Assembly: GCF_000691165.1 (NCBI RefSeq)
Contig: NZ_ASJD01000004.1
Span: forward strand, 186,001 to 250,000
Direction of reading: 5' to 3'
DNA: 64,000 nt
Source of the DNA: Bacillus safensis FO-36b
Lineage (GTDB): Bacteria > Bacillota > Bacilli > Bacillales > Bacillaceae
The position numbers were made by a program, and so were the translations under genes. This document shows, in pieces, positions 8,917 to 17,362 of the stretch. Each line of letters opens with the position of its first letter. Position 1 is the first letter of the stretch. The notes beneath the pieces were generated by a model that saw nothing but the letters and a program-made list of their open reading frames with translations, searched no databases and was not told the origin of the DNA.

Positions 8917-10140
8917 ATGGATCATTTAGTCTTTGAAGTTGGGACGGCGCTAATTCTTATCGCCATCGCCAGCTTAATCGCCAATAAAATTAAATTTTCT
9001 ATCATCCCTTTTCTCATTGTCCTCGGAATGATTGTTGGGCCGCATGCTCCAACTATCGGGATCATTGATTTGAAATTTATCGAAAGCACGGAGATTATTT
9101 CGTTTTTTGGCAGAATGGGCGTCCTGTTCCTTCTTTTCTATCTTGGACTTGAGTTCTCTGTCGGAAAACTCATTAAATCGGGTAAATCTATTGCAGTCGG
9201 CGGATCTATTTATATTTTGATCAACTTCAGCTTAGGTCTGCTCTACGGTTTTATCACAGGGTTTGGATTCCTTGAGGTTCTCATTATGGCAGGGGTGATC
9301 ACCATTTCATCCAGTGCCATTGTGGCCAAAGTCCTTGTCGATTTGAAACGAACGGCGAATCCTGAAACAGAGTTAATTCTAGGGATTATTATGTTTGAGG
9401 ATATTTTCCTTGCCGTTTATTTATCCGTCGTATCAGGTCTTGTCCTTGGAGATGCCACTACTGTTGGCGGTGCCTTATTATCGATTTTAATCGCTTTTGG
9501 TTATATGATGCTTTTCTTTATCATTGCGCGGAAGCTGCCAAAACTATTAAATAAGTTGTTTGATATCCGTTCGAACGAAGTGTTCATCATTGTGATTTTT
9601 GCCGCTTTGTTCTTTGTCGCTGGTTTTTCAGAAACGATTCATGTAGCAGAGGCTATTGGAGCTCTCTTACTTGGTCTTGTTTTCTCAGAAACAGAGCACT
9701 CAGACCGCATCGAGCATCTCGTGGTTCCGTTTAGAGATTTCTTTGGAGCGATGTTCTTTTTCAGCTTTGGTCTCAGTATCGATCCGTTTACATTGGGTGA
9801 TGCCTTCTGGCTTGCGATCGGCGCTGTGATTCTTACCTTAATTGGGAACTTCACTGCCGGAATGTTCGCTGGACGGAGAGCTGGATTTTCTCATAAAGCC
9901 TCTTCTAATATTGGATTAACCATCGTATCGAGAGGAGAGTTTTCAATCATTGTTGCCGAGCTTGGCATTGCCGGCGGACTTGCCGCTACTTTGAAGCCCT
10001 TTGCTGCATTGTATGTCTTAATCCTTGCGATCTTAGGACCGCTCGTAACGAAAGAATCTAAAAAAATCTATCAAATCCTAAACAAAATCTTCAAATGGAA
10101 ACCTGAAAAACCAAAAGTAAAAAAAGAAACGACGATCTAA
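8917..10140 (+). CDS. khtU: KhtU: K+/H+ antiporter (CPA2 family)
   Basis: A 407-residue polytopic membrane protein of the KefB/CPA2 type with about 12 hydrophobic segments. Family landmarks include GRMGVLFLLFYLGLEFSVGK, ITISSSAIVAKVL, ILGIIMFEDIFLAVYLSV, and FFGAMFFFSFGLSIDP near the end. It exports K+ in exchange for protons and relieves K+ or pH stress. The C-terminus is short and lysine-rich with no RCK domain, which is supplied in trans by KhtT. It is the last gene of khtSTU and ends at a strong bidirectional terminator. Confidence 0.95.
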   Translation: MDHLVFEVGTALILIAIASLIANKIKFSIIPFLIVLGMIVGPHAPTIGIIDLKFIESTEIISFFGRMGVLFLLFYLGLEFSVGKLIKSGKSIAVGGSIYILINFSLGLLYGFITGFGFLEVLIMAGVITISSSAIVAKVLVDLKRTANPETELILGIIMFEDIFLAVYLSVVSGLVLGDATTVGGALLSILIAFGYMMLFFIIARKLPKLLNKLFDIRSNEVFIIVIFAALFFVAGFSETIHVAEAIGALLLGLVFSETEHSDRIEHLVVPFRDFFGAMFFFSFGLSIDPFTLGDAFWLAIGAVILTLIGNFTAGMFAGRRAGFSHKASSNIGLTIVSRGEFSIIVAELGIAGGLAATLKPFAALYVLILAILGPLVTKESKKIYQILNKIFKWKPEKPKVKKETTI

Positions 10141-10141
10141 T

Positions 10142-10172
10142 AAAAAAGGGCCCTATGCTTGGGCCCTTTTTT
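10142..10172. terminator. Bidirectional intrinsic terminator between khtU and the N-hydroxylase
   Basis: AAAAAAGGGCCC, an 8-nt loop region and GGGCCCTTTTTT form a perfect dyad with T runs in both directions, serving two convergent genes. Confidence 0.93.
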
Positions 10173-10177
10173 ATGTC

Positions 10178-11452
10178 TTATTCAAATTGCTGAAATGCAG
10201 TTTCTTGTTTGACTGGCGCTTCCTCGACACCGCGAATGGTTCGAATGACTTTCTGGTTGCGGTAAATCGATAGTTTCAAATTGGTCGCCGCTGTTCCATG
10301 AGAATGATCAAGATTCGTGAATGTAAAGAAATGATTTGAACGCTTGTCTTTGAACACAAGCTTGAAGTCGTCTGTCACTTTAAAATGCTCATCACTTTCC
10401 CATTCAATCAAAGGTTCATATGCGCTAAACCATTCAGGAATATTCGGTGTGTATCCTGTAGCCAATACAGCGTGATCTACAGTTATGCTTTTTTCTTTCT
10501 TCAGCTGCCACTGCTTGAGATGCAGCTCCAAAGGCTGATGCTCTCCTCTTTGAATCGCTTCAAGCTCGGTCATTGGCTGAATGAACACAGATGGCTCTTC
10601 ACCTGAAACGGAGCGATGATACAACTCCTGATAAATGCGCGAAAGCGTTGATGCATCGATGCCATTTCTTAATCCTGTCAGCCTGGGCAATGTGTTCATA
10701 CGTTCTTCATAAGGAAGCGAATGAAAATACTCGACATACTTTGGTGTAAAAAGTTCTTGGCCAAGCTCTGCCGTCTCCAGCTCTCTAAATTCACTAGAAC
10801 GCGTAAACCATGAAAGCTGCTGTCCTTTCTTTTGATGCTGAAGCAGGTCTAAGAAAATTTCGGCTGCACTCTGCCCTGAGCCGATCACCGCCACCGACTC
10901 AGCTTCATGAAGTGCTTTCTGCTGATCTAAATAACGGCTGCTATGGGTCACATATGGGTAAGCTGCTTCAGGCACATCGACTGGAATCATCGGTTTGCTT
11001 CCTGTGCCTAACACGACATGCTTTGCACGATATTCAGAAAGCGAACCATCTTTTAATCGTCTGACTCTCACAAGGTAGCCTTCTTGGCAGTCCGTCACTT
11101 CTTCTACCTTCATCCCGAACTGACAGCTGTCTAATTCTCCTGCCACCCATGATAAATACTCATTGAATTCTCTCCGCGGGATATCAAACTGTTCAAATGT
11201 ATAGAACCGGTGAAGTCTATTTGCTTCATGTAAATAATTTAAAAATGTATACCTGCTCCTTGGATTCGCCATTGTGACAAGATCTGCTAAAAAGGAAACT
11301 TGCAAATCCGTTCCTTTGATCAGCATACCAGGATGCCAGGCAAACTCAGACTCTTGTTCAAAAAAACAGCATGAGACATCCTCATACTCCTCTAACAAAG
11401 CGGCCAACCCTAAATTGGCGGGCCCAATCCCAATTCCGATCACATCTATCAT
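10178..11452 (-). CDS. L-lysine/L-ornithine N-hydroxylase family monooxygenase (IucD/PvdA/SidA type)
   Basis: A 424-aa flavin-dependent N-hydroxylating monooxygenase. An FAD-binding GIGIGPANLG motif is at residues 5-14, and family-typical FLADLVTMANPRS and YTFLNYLHEANR follow. The NADPH site is VIGSGQSAAE (about residue 190), and the ATGY signature (LATGYTPN) lies in the C-terminal third. Such enzymes hydroxylate the side-chain amine of lysine or ornithine, or diamines, for hydroxamate siderophores. The substrate cannot be decided here, and no siderophore synthetase or transporter adjoins it. It is not part of the corresponding B. subtilis locus as I recall it, suggesting gain in this lineage or loss elsewhere. 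Confidence 0.88.
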   Translation of the reverse strand: MIDVIGIGIGPANLGLAALLEEYEDVSCCFFEQESEFAWHPGMLIKGTDLQVSFLADLVTMANPRSRYTFLNYLHEANRLHRFYTFEQFDIPRREFNEYLSWVAGELDSCQFGMKVEEVTDCQEGYLVRVRRLKDGSLSEYRAKHVVLGTGSKPMIPVDVPEAAYPYVTHSSRYLDQQKALHEAESVAVIGSGQSAAEIFLDLLQHQKKGQQLSWFTRSSEFRELETAELGQELFTPKYVEYFHSLPYEERMNTLPRLTGLRNGIDASTLSRIYQELYHRSVSGEEPSVFIQPMTELEAIQRGEHQPLELHLKQWQLKKEKSITVDHAVLATGYTPNIPEWFSAYEPLIEWESDEHFKVTDDFKLVFKDKRSNHFFTFTNLDHSHGTAATNLKLSIYRNQKVIRTIRGVEEAPVKQETAFQQFE

Positions 11453-11501
11453 ATGTACACCTGCTTTAACTGTTTATCACTTATATACCCTTTTACAAAT
11501 G

Positions 11502-11529
11502 AAAAAAACACTGCGTCATCGCAGTGTTT
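11502..11529 (-). terminator. Intrinsic terminator of hemZ
   Basis: On the minus strand AAACACTGC, a 6-nt loop and GCAGTGTTT run into T residues. The stem overlaps the hemZ stop codon (11528-11530). Confidence 0.85.
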
Positions 11530-13030
11530 AAACGTGAGAAACAAATAATGATTCAAGGAATTGAATTTTCTCTTCTGTATAGTGTTCATAGCGGTCATTA
11601 TACGATTTTGGATCTTTTGGATTGGCATACTGCGTAATTTTTCCTGATCGTGGATCAATGAATTTACTTGCTGCACCGCATCCAATGCCAATGATTGTCT
11701 GTACTTCTTCCATGATAATAATATTATACAAACTTTCCTGTCCATCTAATGAATACCCGACATTTTCAAGATTCCCTAAAATATTTTTTTGTCTATATAA
11801 ATAATATGGGTGATAATGATGTGCTTTCGTCCAAGTGACCGCTTCATCCATCATACGTGTGATTTCTTCTCGGTCGGCTACTTGATATTTCTCCTTATTG
11901 CGCGTCATTTCAGATGCTCTTTTAAAGGAGAGTGTATGCACGGTTAAAGATTCAGGCTTGAGCTCTTCAGTCTGCTGCAAGGAGTGCTGAAATTCTTTGA
12001 GCCCTTCTCCCGGCAATCCAATGATTAAGTCCATATTGATATTATTCATGCCGTACTGTCTTGATAAGTGATACTTTTCAATCGTTTCTTCGACACTATG
12101 ATGCCGGCCAATAGCCTTTAGTGTTTCATTCTCATACGATTGCGGGTTAATGCTAATCCGGTCAATATTGTAGCGGTTTAGCACCTCTAGCTTATCAGGC
12201 GAAATCGTATCAGGACGCCCTGCTTCGACAGTCACTTCCCGTATATGCTTCACATCTGGGAACGAGCGGTACATTTCTTCATACAGCAAATCCATTTCTT
12301 CCGCTGTAATGCTCGTTGGCGTGCCTCCGCCAAAGTAAACGGTCGTCACTTTGATCCCGTGTTCTTTTAGCCATGCGCCCATTTTTTGCATTTCATAATG
12401 CAGACCAAACAAAAACGTTCCCACTCTGCCAGCTTGTCCTTTAATGGCGTAAGCAGGGAACGTGCAATAAGCACATTTTGTGGGGCAGAAAGGAATACCA
12501 ATATAAATACTCACTTCCTGCTGAAGGTCATACAGATCTGGAATGGCTTGAAGCTGACGATCGACAATCTCCTGCATCAAATTGATTTTTTCATCATGAA
12601 TCAAGTAATCACGCTTTAATGCCGCATGTGCATCTTCCTTTGACATGCCTTCTCTCAGCATCTTATGAAGCAATTTCGTAGGACGTATTCCTGTGAGAAT
12701 GCCCCACTTTTGTGTCATTCCTGTGTGCTCCTGAAGCAAGTGTAAATAAACAGACAGCACTGTGTTTTTGATTTGTTTCCAGCGCTCCTTATCGTTCAAG
12801 CTCTCTGGGACATCCCGCGAAAAACGACTGGTGATGTCTGATCCATCGATATGACCAGATGCTTCCACCATGCCATTTTCTTCCTTCCAGTTAAATACCA
12901 TGACCAAACCATCATCCAATTCACTTGGATCAAACATCACTTCACTATCTTCTTCAAATAAATTGGCTATATTGACAAGCGGGCGATGAAATCGTTCATC
13001 TGACAGCCCTTTAATTAAAATTCGCATCAT
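11528..13030 (-). CDS. hemZ: Oxygen-independent coproporphyrinogen III oxidase-like protein HemZ
   Basis: A 500-aa radical-SAM enzyme. The iron-sulfur motif CPTKCAYC places the three cluster cysteines at 182, 186 and 189. It is followed by the SAM-binding VYFGGGTPTS and the HemN-type ISINPQSYENETLKAIGRHH. HemZ is linked to anaerobic heme synthesis in B. subtilis. The roughly 170-residue N-terminal extension before the radical-SAM core is normal for HemZ and distinguishes it from HemN. The gene stands alone between terminators. The start at 13030 follows a weak AAGGTGAT-type RBS. Confidence 0.94.
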   Translation of the reverse strand: MMRILIKGLSDERFHRPLVNIANLFEEDSEVMFDPSELDDGLVMVFNWKEENGMVEASGHIDGSDITSRFSRDVPESLNDKERWKQIKNTVLSVYLHLLQEHTGMTQKWGILTGIRPTKLLHKMLREGMSKEDAHAALKRDYLIHDEKINLMQEIVDRQLQAIPDLYDLQQEVSIYIGIPFCPTKCAYCTFPAYAIKGQAGRVGTFLFGLHYEMQKMGAWLKEHGIKVTTVYFGGGTPTSITAEEMDLLYEEMYRSFPDVKHIREVTVEAGRPDTISPDKLEVLNRYNIDRISINPQSYENETLKAIGRHHSVEETIEKYHLSRQYGMNNINMDLIIGLPGEGLKEFQHSLQQTEELKPESLTVHTLSFKRASEMTRNKEKYQVADREEITRMMDEAVTWTKAHHYHPYYLYRQKNILGNLENVGYSLDGQESLYNIIIMEEVQTIIGIGCGAASKFIDPRSGKITQYANPKDPKSYNDRYEHYTEEKIQFLESLFVSHV

Positions 13031-13100
13031 ATCACCTTTATCTTCAAACTTGTTTCATTTTACAAAATTCATGTAGGAAAAGCAATGAAGGGAACAGACG

Positions 13101-13133
13101 AAGGCCCTGTCATTTCTTGATTGACAGGGCCTT
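13101..13133. terminator. Strong inverted repeat after yhaX, possible terminator without T run
   Basis: A 12-bp perfect stem (AAGGCCCTGTCA and its complement) with an 8-9 nt loop lies immediately downstream of the yhaX stop. Neither strand has a convincing T run, so it may be an RNA-stabilising 3' hairpin or a weak terminator. Confidence 0.6.
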
Positions 13134-13140
13134 CACTGTA

Positions 13141-14007
13141 TTATCTCTTAATATCGAATTGATGCAAAAATCCTTCTCTTTGCTGCATTCTAAAGTATTC
13201 CTTGATCATATAAGCCACACCCTGTTCATCATGCGAGCGCGTCACCCAATCGGCTTTACGCTTGACATCATTGGGGGCATTTCCCCTACCAACCCCTAAC
13301 CCAGCCAATTCAAGCATTGGAATGTCATCTGTTCCATGACCAATGACAACCGTATCTTCTAAAGTAAAACCGAGTGCAGAGGTTAAAAGAGAAAGTCCCG
13401 CTTCCTTCGAAACCCCTTTGCATACAATATTCATTTTCTCATCACTGATCCTAATAAGATCAACAGATGGGAATGCTTGTTGAATGGTCCTGTGAATCTC
13501 AGGCTGAAGCTCCGCGGTCGAATATACTTCAATCACTGGAGTACTGACTGGTTCATCCATCAGCATATCACTTAACGATTCAACAAATTGAACGGGATAG
13601 AAAATTGGATCAGACGGATGAATAAGCGTCTTTCCCATCAGCTGAGACTGCGTTTTTTTCCGGTTGCCGATCGAGAATTTTTCATGCAGCAAGCGGACAT
13701 TACAATCGAAGCTTTCAAGGATTTGCACAAGATTAAATGTCTTTTCTTCCGTTAATTTTTTCACATGAAGCGGCTCATCGAGTTTATCGGCGATAAATGC
13801 ACCACTATGCGTCACAAGGGTTGATGTTGGAATCTTCAACGCCTTGGCAATTTTTTGAGCGGAACGAAAATGCCGGTTGGTGACAATCGTCACGTAAACC
13901 CCTTTTTTCTTTACATATTCCACAGCTTCTTTTGTAGCAGAATGGATTTTACCATTGGAACGAAGTAACGTCCCATCTATATTGAGTGCAAGTAGTTTTT
14001 TTGACAC
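13141..14007 (-). CDS. yhaX: Cof-type HAD-superfamily protein YhaX with Asn at the nucleophile position
   Basis: A 288-aa HAD IIB (Cof-type) protein. The normally invariant motif I DxD reads LNIDGTLL, so the catalytic nucleophile Asp is Asn9. The codon AAT is unambiguous at this position. Motif IV (VVIGHGTDDIPMLELAGLGV) and motif II/III elements (ITHSG-like THSGAF, SKEAGL) are kept, so the fold is intact. I recall the B. subtilis YhaX sequence also reading NID and being sporulation-linked, but could not check this. It is probably not an active phosphatase and may be structural or ligand-binding. It starts with GTG after GAAGGGGG. Monocistronic. Confidence 0.88.
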   Translation of the reverse strand: MSKKLLALNIDGTLLRSNGKIHSATKEAVEYVKKKGVYVTIVTNRHFRSAQKIAKALKIPTSTLVTHSGAFIADKLDEPLHVKKLTEEKTFNLVQILESFDCNVRLLHEKFSIGNRKKTQSQLMGKTLIHPSDPIFYPVQFVESLSDMLMDEPVSTPVIEVYSTAELQPEIHRTIQQAFPSVDLIRISDEKMNIVCKGVSKEAGLSLLTSALGFTLEDTVVIGHGTDDIPMLELAGLGVGRGNAPNDVKRKADWVTRSHDEQGVAYMIKEYFRMQQREGFLHQFDIKR

Positions 14008-14115
14008 TGAGGCATCCCCCTTCTTGATGACTGTACTTACGATGAGGATATGCCCTAGCTTGGTGCTTTAGAACATGCAGTTGAAAGAGCCCCAGGTTAT
14101 GAATAGATGGATAAA

Positions 14116-14145
14116 TAAAAAAAGCCTACCCCTAGGCTTTTTTTT
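14116..14145 (-). terminator. Intrinsic terminator of the candidate small RNA (bidirectional dyad)
   Basis: AAAAAAAGCCTA-CCCC-TAGGCTTTTTTT is a perfect dyad with T runs on both strands. No protein gene ends at it. On the minus strand it terminates the promoter-cre unit starting near 14356. Confidence 0.9.
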
Positions 14146-14356
14146 ATGTATGGTTTGGATGCGTTACAATGGAGTGATGAAGCTCCCCATGATCCCCTTA
14201 TCATTTACACACCAAAGCATTGCTTATATCAGATCCCCTTATGATGCTTTGCGTTTCTCCCAGAAGCGCTTCTCTCTCGTTTGGCTCACCGCCATAAATC
14301 CCAAGTGAAACGCACCCAATTGTCCCTTGAGAGCGCCTTTTGAAAGCACTTTCAAT
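14117..14356 (-). ncRNA. Candidate CcpA-controlled small RNA, about 240 nt
   Basis: On the minus strand an extended -10 SigA promoter (14063 + 300 region: -35 TTGTCG 14391-14386, 17-nt spacer, TGC-GATAAT ending 14363) predicts a start near 14356. A cre-like element covers 14354-14341 and a strong intrinsic terminator ends the unit at about 14117. No conserved protein is encoded. A 26-codon basic ORF (TTG 14319 to stop 14239, ending TREKRFWEKRKAS) is possible but has only a weak RBS. The sequence AAGGGGATC occurs twice (near 14239 and 14198), giving G-rich single-strand candidates. Either a regulatory RNA or a dual-function RNA with a small peptide would fit. It lies between yhaX and yheA. Confidence 0.55.
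14341..14354 (-). promoter_or_regulatory. cre-like CcpA site at the start of the candidate small RNA
   Basis: TGAAAGTGCTTTCA on the minus strand matches the cre consensus TGWAARCGYTWNCW at 13 of 14 positions. It starts about 2 nt downstream of the predicted transcription start, a typical position for catabolite repression. Confidence 0.6.
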
Positions 14357-14362
14357 ATAAGT

Positions 14363-14391
14363 ATTATCGCAGAATTTATGTGCTTCGACAA
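14363..14391 (-). promoter_or_regulatory. SigA-type extended -10 promoter of the candidate small RNA
   Basis: -35 TTGTCG (14391-14386), 17-nt spacer, -10 GATAAT (14368-14363) preceded by TGC, i.e. an extended -10. No protein-coding start lies downstream on this strand before the terminator. Confidence 0.6.
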
Positions 14392-14427
14392 CCTTTTTTT
14401 AAAAGATATTGAGGAGAAAAGATAAAA

Positions 14428-14457
14428 CAAAAAAGGGCGAATGACATCGCCCTTTCC
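14428..14457 (-). terminator. Intrinsic terminator of yheA
   Basis: AAAGGGCGA, a short loop and TCGCCCTTT with a T run on the minus strand, directly after the yheA stop. Confidence 0.88.
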
Positions 14458-14458
14458 A

Positions 14459-14815
14459 TTAGTTTTCTTCTGGATTCCCATAAAGCTCTTCAAGTGGCTT
14501 CATGATAATTTTATTTAATTCACCGATAAGAACACTCACACGTTGTTCTGCTTCCATCAACTGAGAGATTTTATCGTGCTGCTGAACAAGAGCAACTGTT
14601 TTTTGAGCTTGCTCCACTTCTTCTTGTGTGATCTCTTGACCAGTCATTTGTTTTTGTTGAAGGTTTACTTGAATGTCACGGAAGTTCTCAAACATTCTTT
14701 TAGAGGACTCATCCGCGTTTACCTCATCATAAAGATTTCTTAAAGTTGAATATTCTTCGCTATGACGCAATGCTTTTTCAAGGTCATATGCAACATCATA
14801 AAGATTTACAGACAT
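14459..14815 (-). CDS. yheA: YheA, YlbF/YmcA-family small helical protein (UPF0342)
   Basis: A 118-aa all-helical, acidic, Gln/Glu-rich protein (MSVNLYDVAYDLEKAL at the N-terminus, NKIIMKPLEELYG near the C-terminus). It belongs to the YheA/YmcA/YlbF superfamily. YlbF and YmcA are RNase Y partners in B. subtilis, but YheA itself has no established role. It is monocistronic with an upstream RBS (AAAGGAGACATAAC) and its own terminator. Confidence 0.92.
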   Translation of the reverse strand: MSVNLYDVAYDLEKALRHSEEYSTLRNLYDEVNADESSKRMFENFRDIQVNLQQKQMTGQEITQEEVEQAQKTVALVQQHDKISQLMEAEQRVSVLIGELNKIIMKPLEELYGNPEEN

Positions 14816-14936
14816 GTTATGTCTCCTTTCTATCCGTTATCACCGATATGATCGGCGGACACCACTCCACTATAACAAACTATGGCTTTCGTTTCACATA
14901 TATACAATGAATTCATTAAAATTTCTATAGCTTGTC

Positions 14937-16079
14937 TTAGAATAGCGCCACAAAAACTGCCTGTATAGCACCAATCATCCCGCCTAAAAGACCGCCTAGA
15001 AATGTTATCATCTTCAGCTCCTTATTAGAGATGCTGACTACAAGCTCTTCCATTTTTTCAAGCGGGAAAAGTTCAATTTGTTCACGAATGATATCTTCAA
15101 ATTGCAGCTTTGCAAGCAGACTCTCTAAAGCATTTGAAGCCGCTTCGATCCCCTTATCAATCAACACTGGCGCAAAATGTGTTTTAAGGTCATCCGCTAC
15201 AGCACTGACATATGTTCCAACTGGTTTGTCTAATATCAGCTTTGTAGAGAAATGAGAAAGCAATTGATTTTTCACACTAAAAATAAGTTCCTTCACATTC
15301 CATTTTTCATCAAGCTCATGAAGAGAAAATAGCTTCACCTTGTCCCATTCTTGAACAAGTAAATCTGATAAAAATCTTTTTGTTTCTGCATTCCTTAAGA
15401 ACTTGATAATTTCTGGATGCACACGGTCAATTAAGCTTGAATTCCCTAGAAACATTTGGACCATACTGCCAAGCATTCCCCGTTCTTTTAAGAAATCATC
15501 AATCATATTGCCAAGCCTGGCTTTGCCTTCATCACTTTCAAAATAATGAATGCCTCTCTTTAAAATATAATCTGCTGCATCTGGAATTTTTGATGATATT
15601 TTGGTTTCCACTTCTACCGGGAGCAATTCAGATAAAGTTTGCTCGTTATATGTTTCAAGCAATGAAGCGAGCTTCTGGTCAGACCACTGATGGAGCCATC
15701 TATCTGCTTTGACATCAGCCTCTGTAACGCCGAATTTTTCTAGCAGGGAGAATACGGTGATCTCCATATTTGCGCCTTTGTCAATATATTGATGGACTGT
15801 ACGCAGGATCTCCTGCTTTGCATCCGATGATTCAAATCGCTTTTGAATACCTTCTGGCGTGAGCAAATGCTCCATAACCATGACACCAACCTGCTTGGCT
15901 ACTTCGTCTCTTCTTTTAGGGATAAGCCCTGGTGTAAATGGAAGCTGTTTTCCGAATAAGTAATATGGCTTATAAGGCCGAAAAAGCATTTTAATTGCAA
16001 GATGGTTTGTCGCTGCTCCTATGACTGCGCCGATAACAATCATAAAGATAAACGTTGTGAATATATTCAAAGTCGTCAT
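14937..16079 (-). CDS. yheB: DUF445 membrane protein YheB
   Basis: A 380-aa DUF445-family protein. An N-terminal membrane helix ([20 protein letters not shown]) is followed by the family motif [11 protein letters not shown] and [16 protein letters not shown] long helical soluble region follows, and a second membrane helix closes the C-terminus ([20 protein letters not shown]). Two terminal helices with a large middle domain is the standard family topology; molecular function is unknown. A SigA promoter with a perfect TATAAT lies upstream (16126-16154). Confidence 0.93.
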   Translation of the reverse strand: MTTLNIFTTFIFMIVIGAVIGAATNHLAIKMLFRPYKPYYLFGKQLPFTPGLIPKRRDEVAKQVGVMVMEHLLTPEGIQKRFESSDAKQEILRTVHQYIDKGANMEITVFSLLEKFGVTEADVKADRWLHQWSDQKLASLLETYNEQTLSELLPVEVETKISSKIPDAADYILKRGIHYFESDEGKARLGNMIDDFLKERGMLGSMVQMFLGNSSLIDRVHPEIIKFLRNAETKRFLSDLLVQEWDKVKLFSLHELDEKWNVKELIFSVKNQLLSHFSTKLILDKPVGTYVSAVADDLKTHFAPVLIDKGIEAASNALESLLAKLQFEDIIREQIELFPLEKMEELVVSISNKELKMITFLGGLLGGMIGAIQAVFVALF

Positions 16080-16125
16080 CTACCTTTCAAACAACACCCG
16101 AGGTTTATTGTTTTGATCTATACGT

Positions 16126-16154
16126 ATTATAGTTGTTGTCAAGTTCCCAAGCAA
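16126..16154 (-). promoter_or_regulatory. SigA-type promoter of yheB
   Basis: On the minus strand -35 TTGCTT (16154-16149), a 17-nt spacer and -10 TATAAT (16131-16126), about 47 nt before the yheB start codon. Confidence 0.55.
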
Positions 16155-16285
16155 ATGAAGCATGCAGCGAGACATATGATCAAGCGATCTGTCGTAATGA
16201 TAAAGGAGCGCAAGCTTTATGTAAAATCATAAAAAAATTTTTTTGTGATGGTAAAAAAAAGAAGTTGAAAAGAAGGTGTTTTTTA

Positions 16286-17362
16286 ATGACAACATTAGGT
16301 ATTGTGAGCCTTTCTCCGCAGTATGAAGAGGCATTCACACGGCAGCTCGCCAAAGCTGCCTCTTCTTATCGTTTAGTGGTTGTTCGTTTTACACCATTTG
16401 ATTTAAAGCCGGCTTCAAATTTGATACAAGGCCAAACATATATGAATGGCCAAGGGTTTGCCGACGCACAATTTCCGATTCCCGACTTGATTTATGACCG
16501 ATGTCTTTACCGGCATGACGCACAATCTAAAAAAGCAAAACCCATCATGGAATGGCTAAAAAAATATCCAAAAACAAATTTTTTGAATACCGGCATTTCA
16601 AATAAAATGGTGCTATTTGAGCAGCTCCGTCTCCGCTCTGCTTTACAGCCATATTTACCTGGCTGCTTTATATTAAAAGAGCCCTCAGACCTGATCAATA
16701 TGGTAAGGGAGTGCGGGGCTGGCGGTTATTGTAGAATGCAGCCTCTCTCCCATCAGCATGCAGCATCTACTTACTTCATTTCCTTTGATGGCAAATCAAC
16801 ATTTACCGTTCAGCTAAGTTCCAATCAAACCATTACATTTTCTCGTACGTCAGAGCTGGAGCGCTGGTGCAAAAAATATGCAGGCCGGTATTTTCTTCAA
16901 TTTTTCAACACGAATGATCAAAAAGAACTTTTATTCAATGAAATCAAGATTTTCCTTATGAAAGATTCACAAAATCAATGGAAACGCATGGGAATTCACA
17001 CAAAATCACCTGCAGAAAATAGTCTTTTGAGTCATACACAAAAATCAGCTCCTGTGATAGGCTTTGAACACTATCTAAATACATTGCAGCCACACATCAA
17101 GGAGCTCCTTTTAGATGATATTGCATCCATTCAGGCATCAATCCCAGCTTATATAGATAAAACTTACTCTCCTTGCTTTGAATTCGCAGTAGACTTACTT
17201 CATTCAAGTGAAGGCAGACTTTTCATATCAAATATCAGATCAAAGCCAGGGCGGTCCGCTTTTTTAAAAGCTTACCCTGAGAAGGAACACCAATTGATTC
17301 GTACCATTCTTGAACATGCGCAAACGATAAAGTCTCAACCGAAGGAGGTTTCTTATGAATAG
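16286..17362 (+). CDS. yheC: YheC/YheD-family spore-associated ATP-grasp protein YheC
   Basis: A 358-aa protein of the YheC/D ATP-grasp-like family annotated as endospore coat-associated. N-terminal features are TTLGIVSLSPQYEEAFTRQL and PDLIYDRCLYRHDA. The C-terminal part (FEFAVDLLHSSEGRLFISNI and KPGRSAFLKAYP) resembles the ATP-grasp C-lobe. The ATG at 16286 follows AAGAAGGTG at 7 nt; an upstream in-frame extension to 16133 has no RBS. It overlaps yheD by 8 nt, so the pair is co-translated. The B. subtilis genes are mother-cell expressed; no clear SigE promoter was found here. Confidence 0.9.
   Translation: MTTLGIVSLSPQYEEAFTRQLAKAASSYRLVVVRFTPFDLKPASNLIQGQTYMNGQGFADAQFPIPDLIYDRCLYRHDAQSKKAKPIMEWLKKYPKTNFLNTGISNKMVLFEQLRLRSALQPYLPGCFILKEPSDLINMVRECGAGGYCRMQPLSHQHAASTYFISFDGKSTFTVQLSSNQTITFSRTSELERWCKKYAGRYFLQFFNTNDQKELLFNEIKIFLMKDSQNQWKRMGIHTKSPAENSLLSHTQKSAPVIGFEHYLNTLQPHIKELLLDDIASIQASIPAYIDKTYSPCFEFAVDLLHSSEGRLFISNIRSKPGRSAFLKAYPEKEHQLIRTILEHAQTIKSQPKEVSYE

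Noticed and set aside
11453..11501. Fur box upstream of the N-hydroxylase gene
   Set aside because: TGATAAACAGTTAAA matches only about 9 of 14 positions; too weak to claim iron control.
14239..14493. 84-aa minus-strand ORF running from yheA into the small-RNA unit
   Set aside because: Its long form starts inside yheA and reads through the yheA terminator; only the last 26 codons could be translated from the RNA unit.
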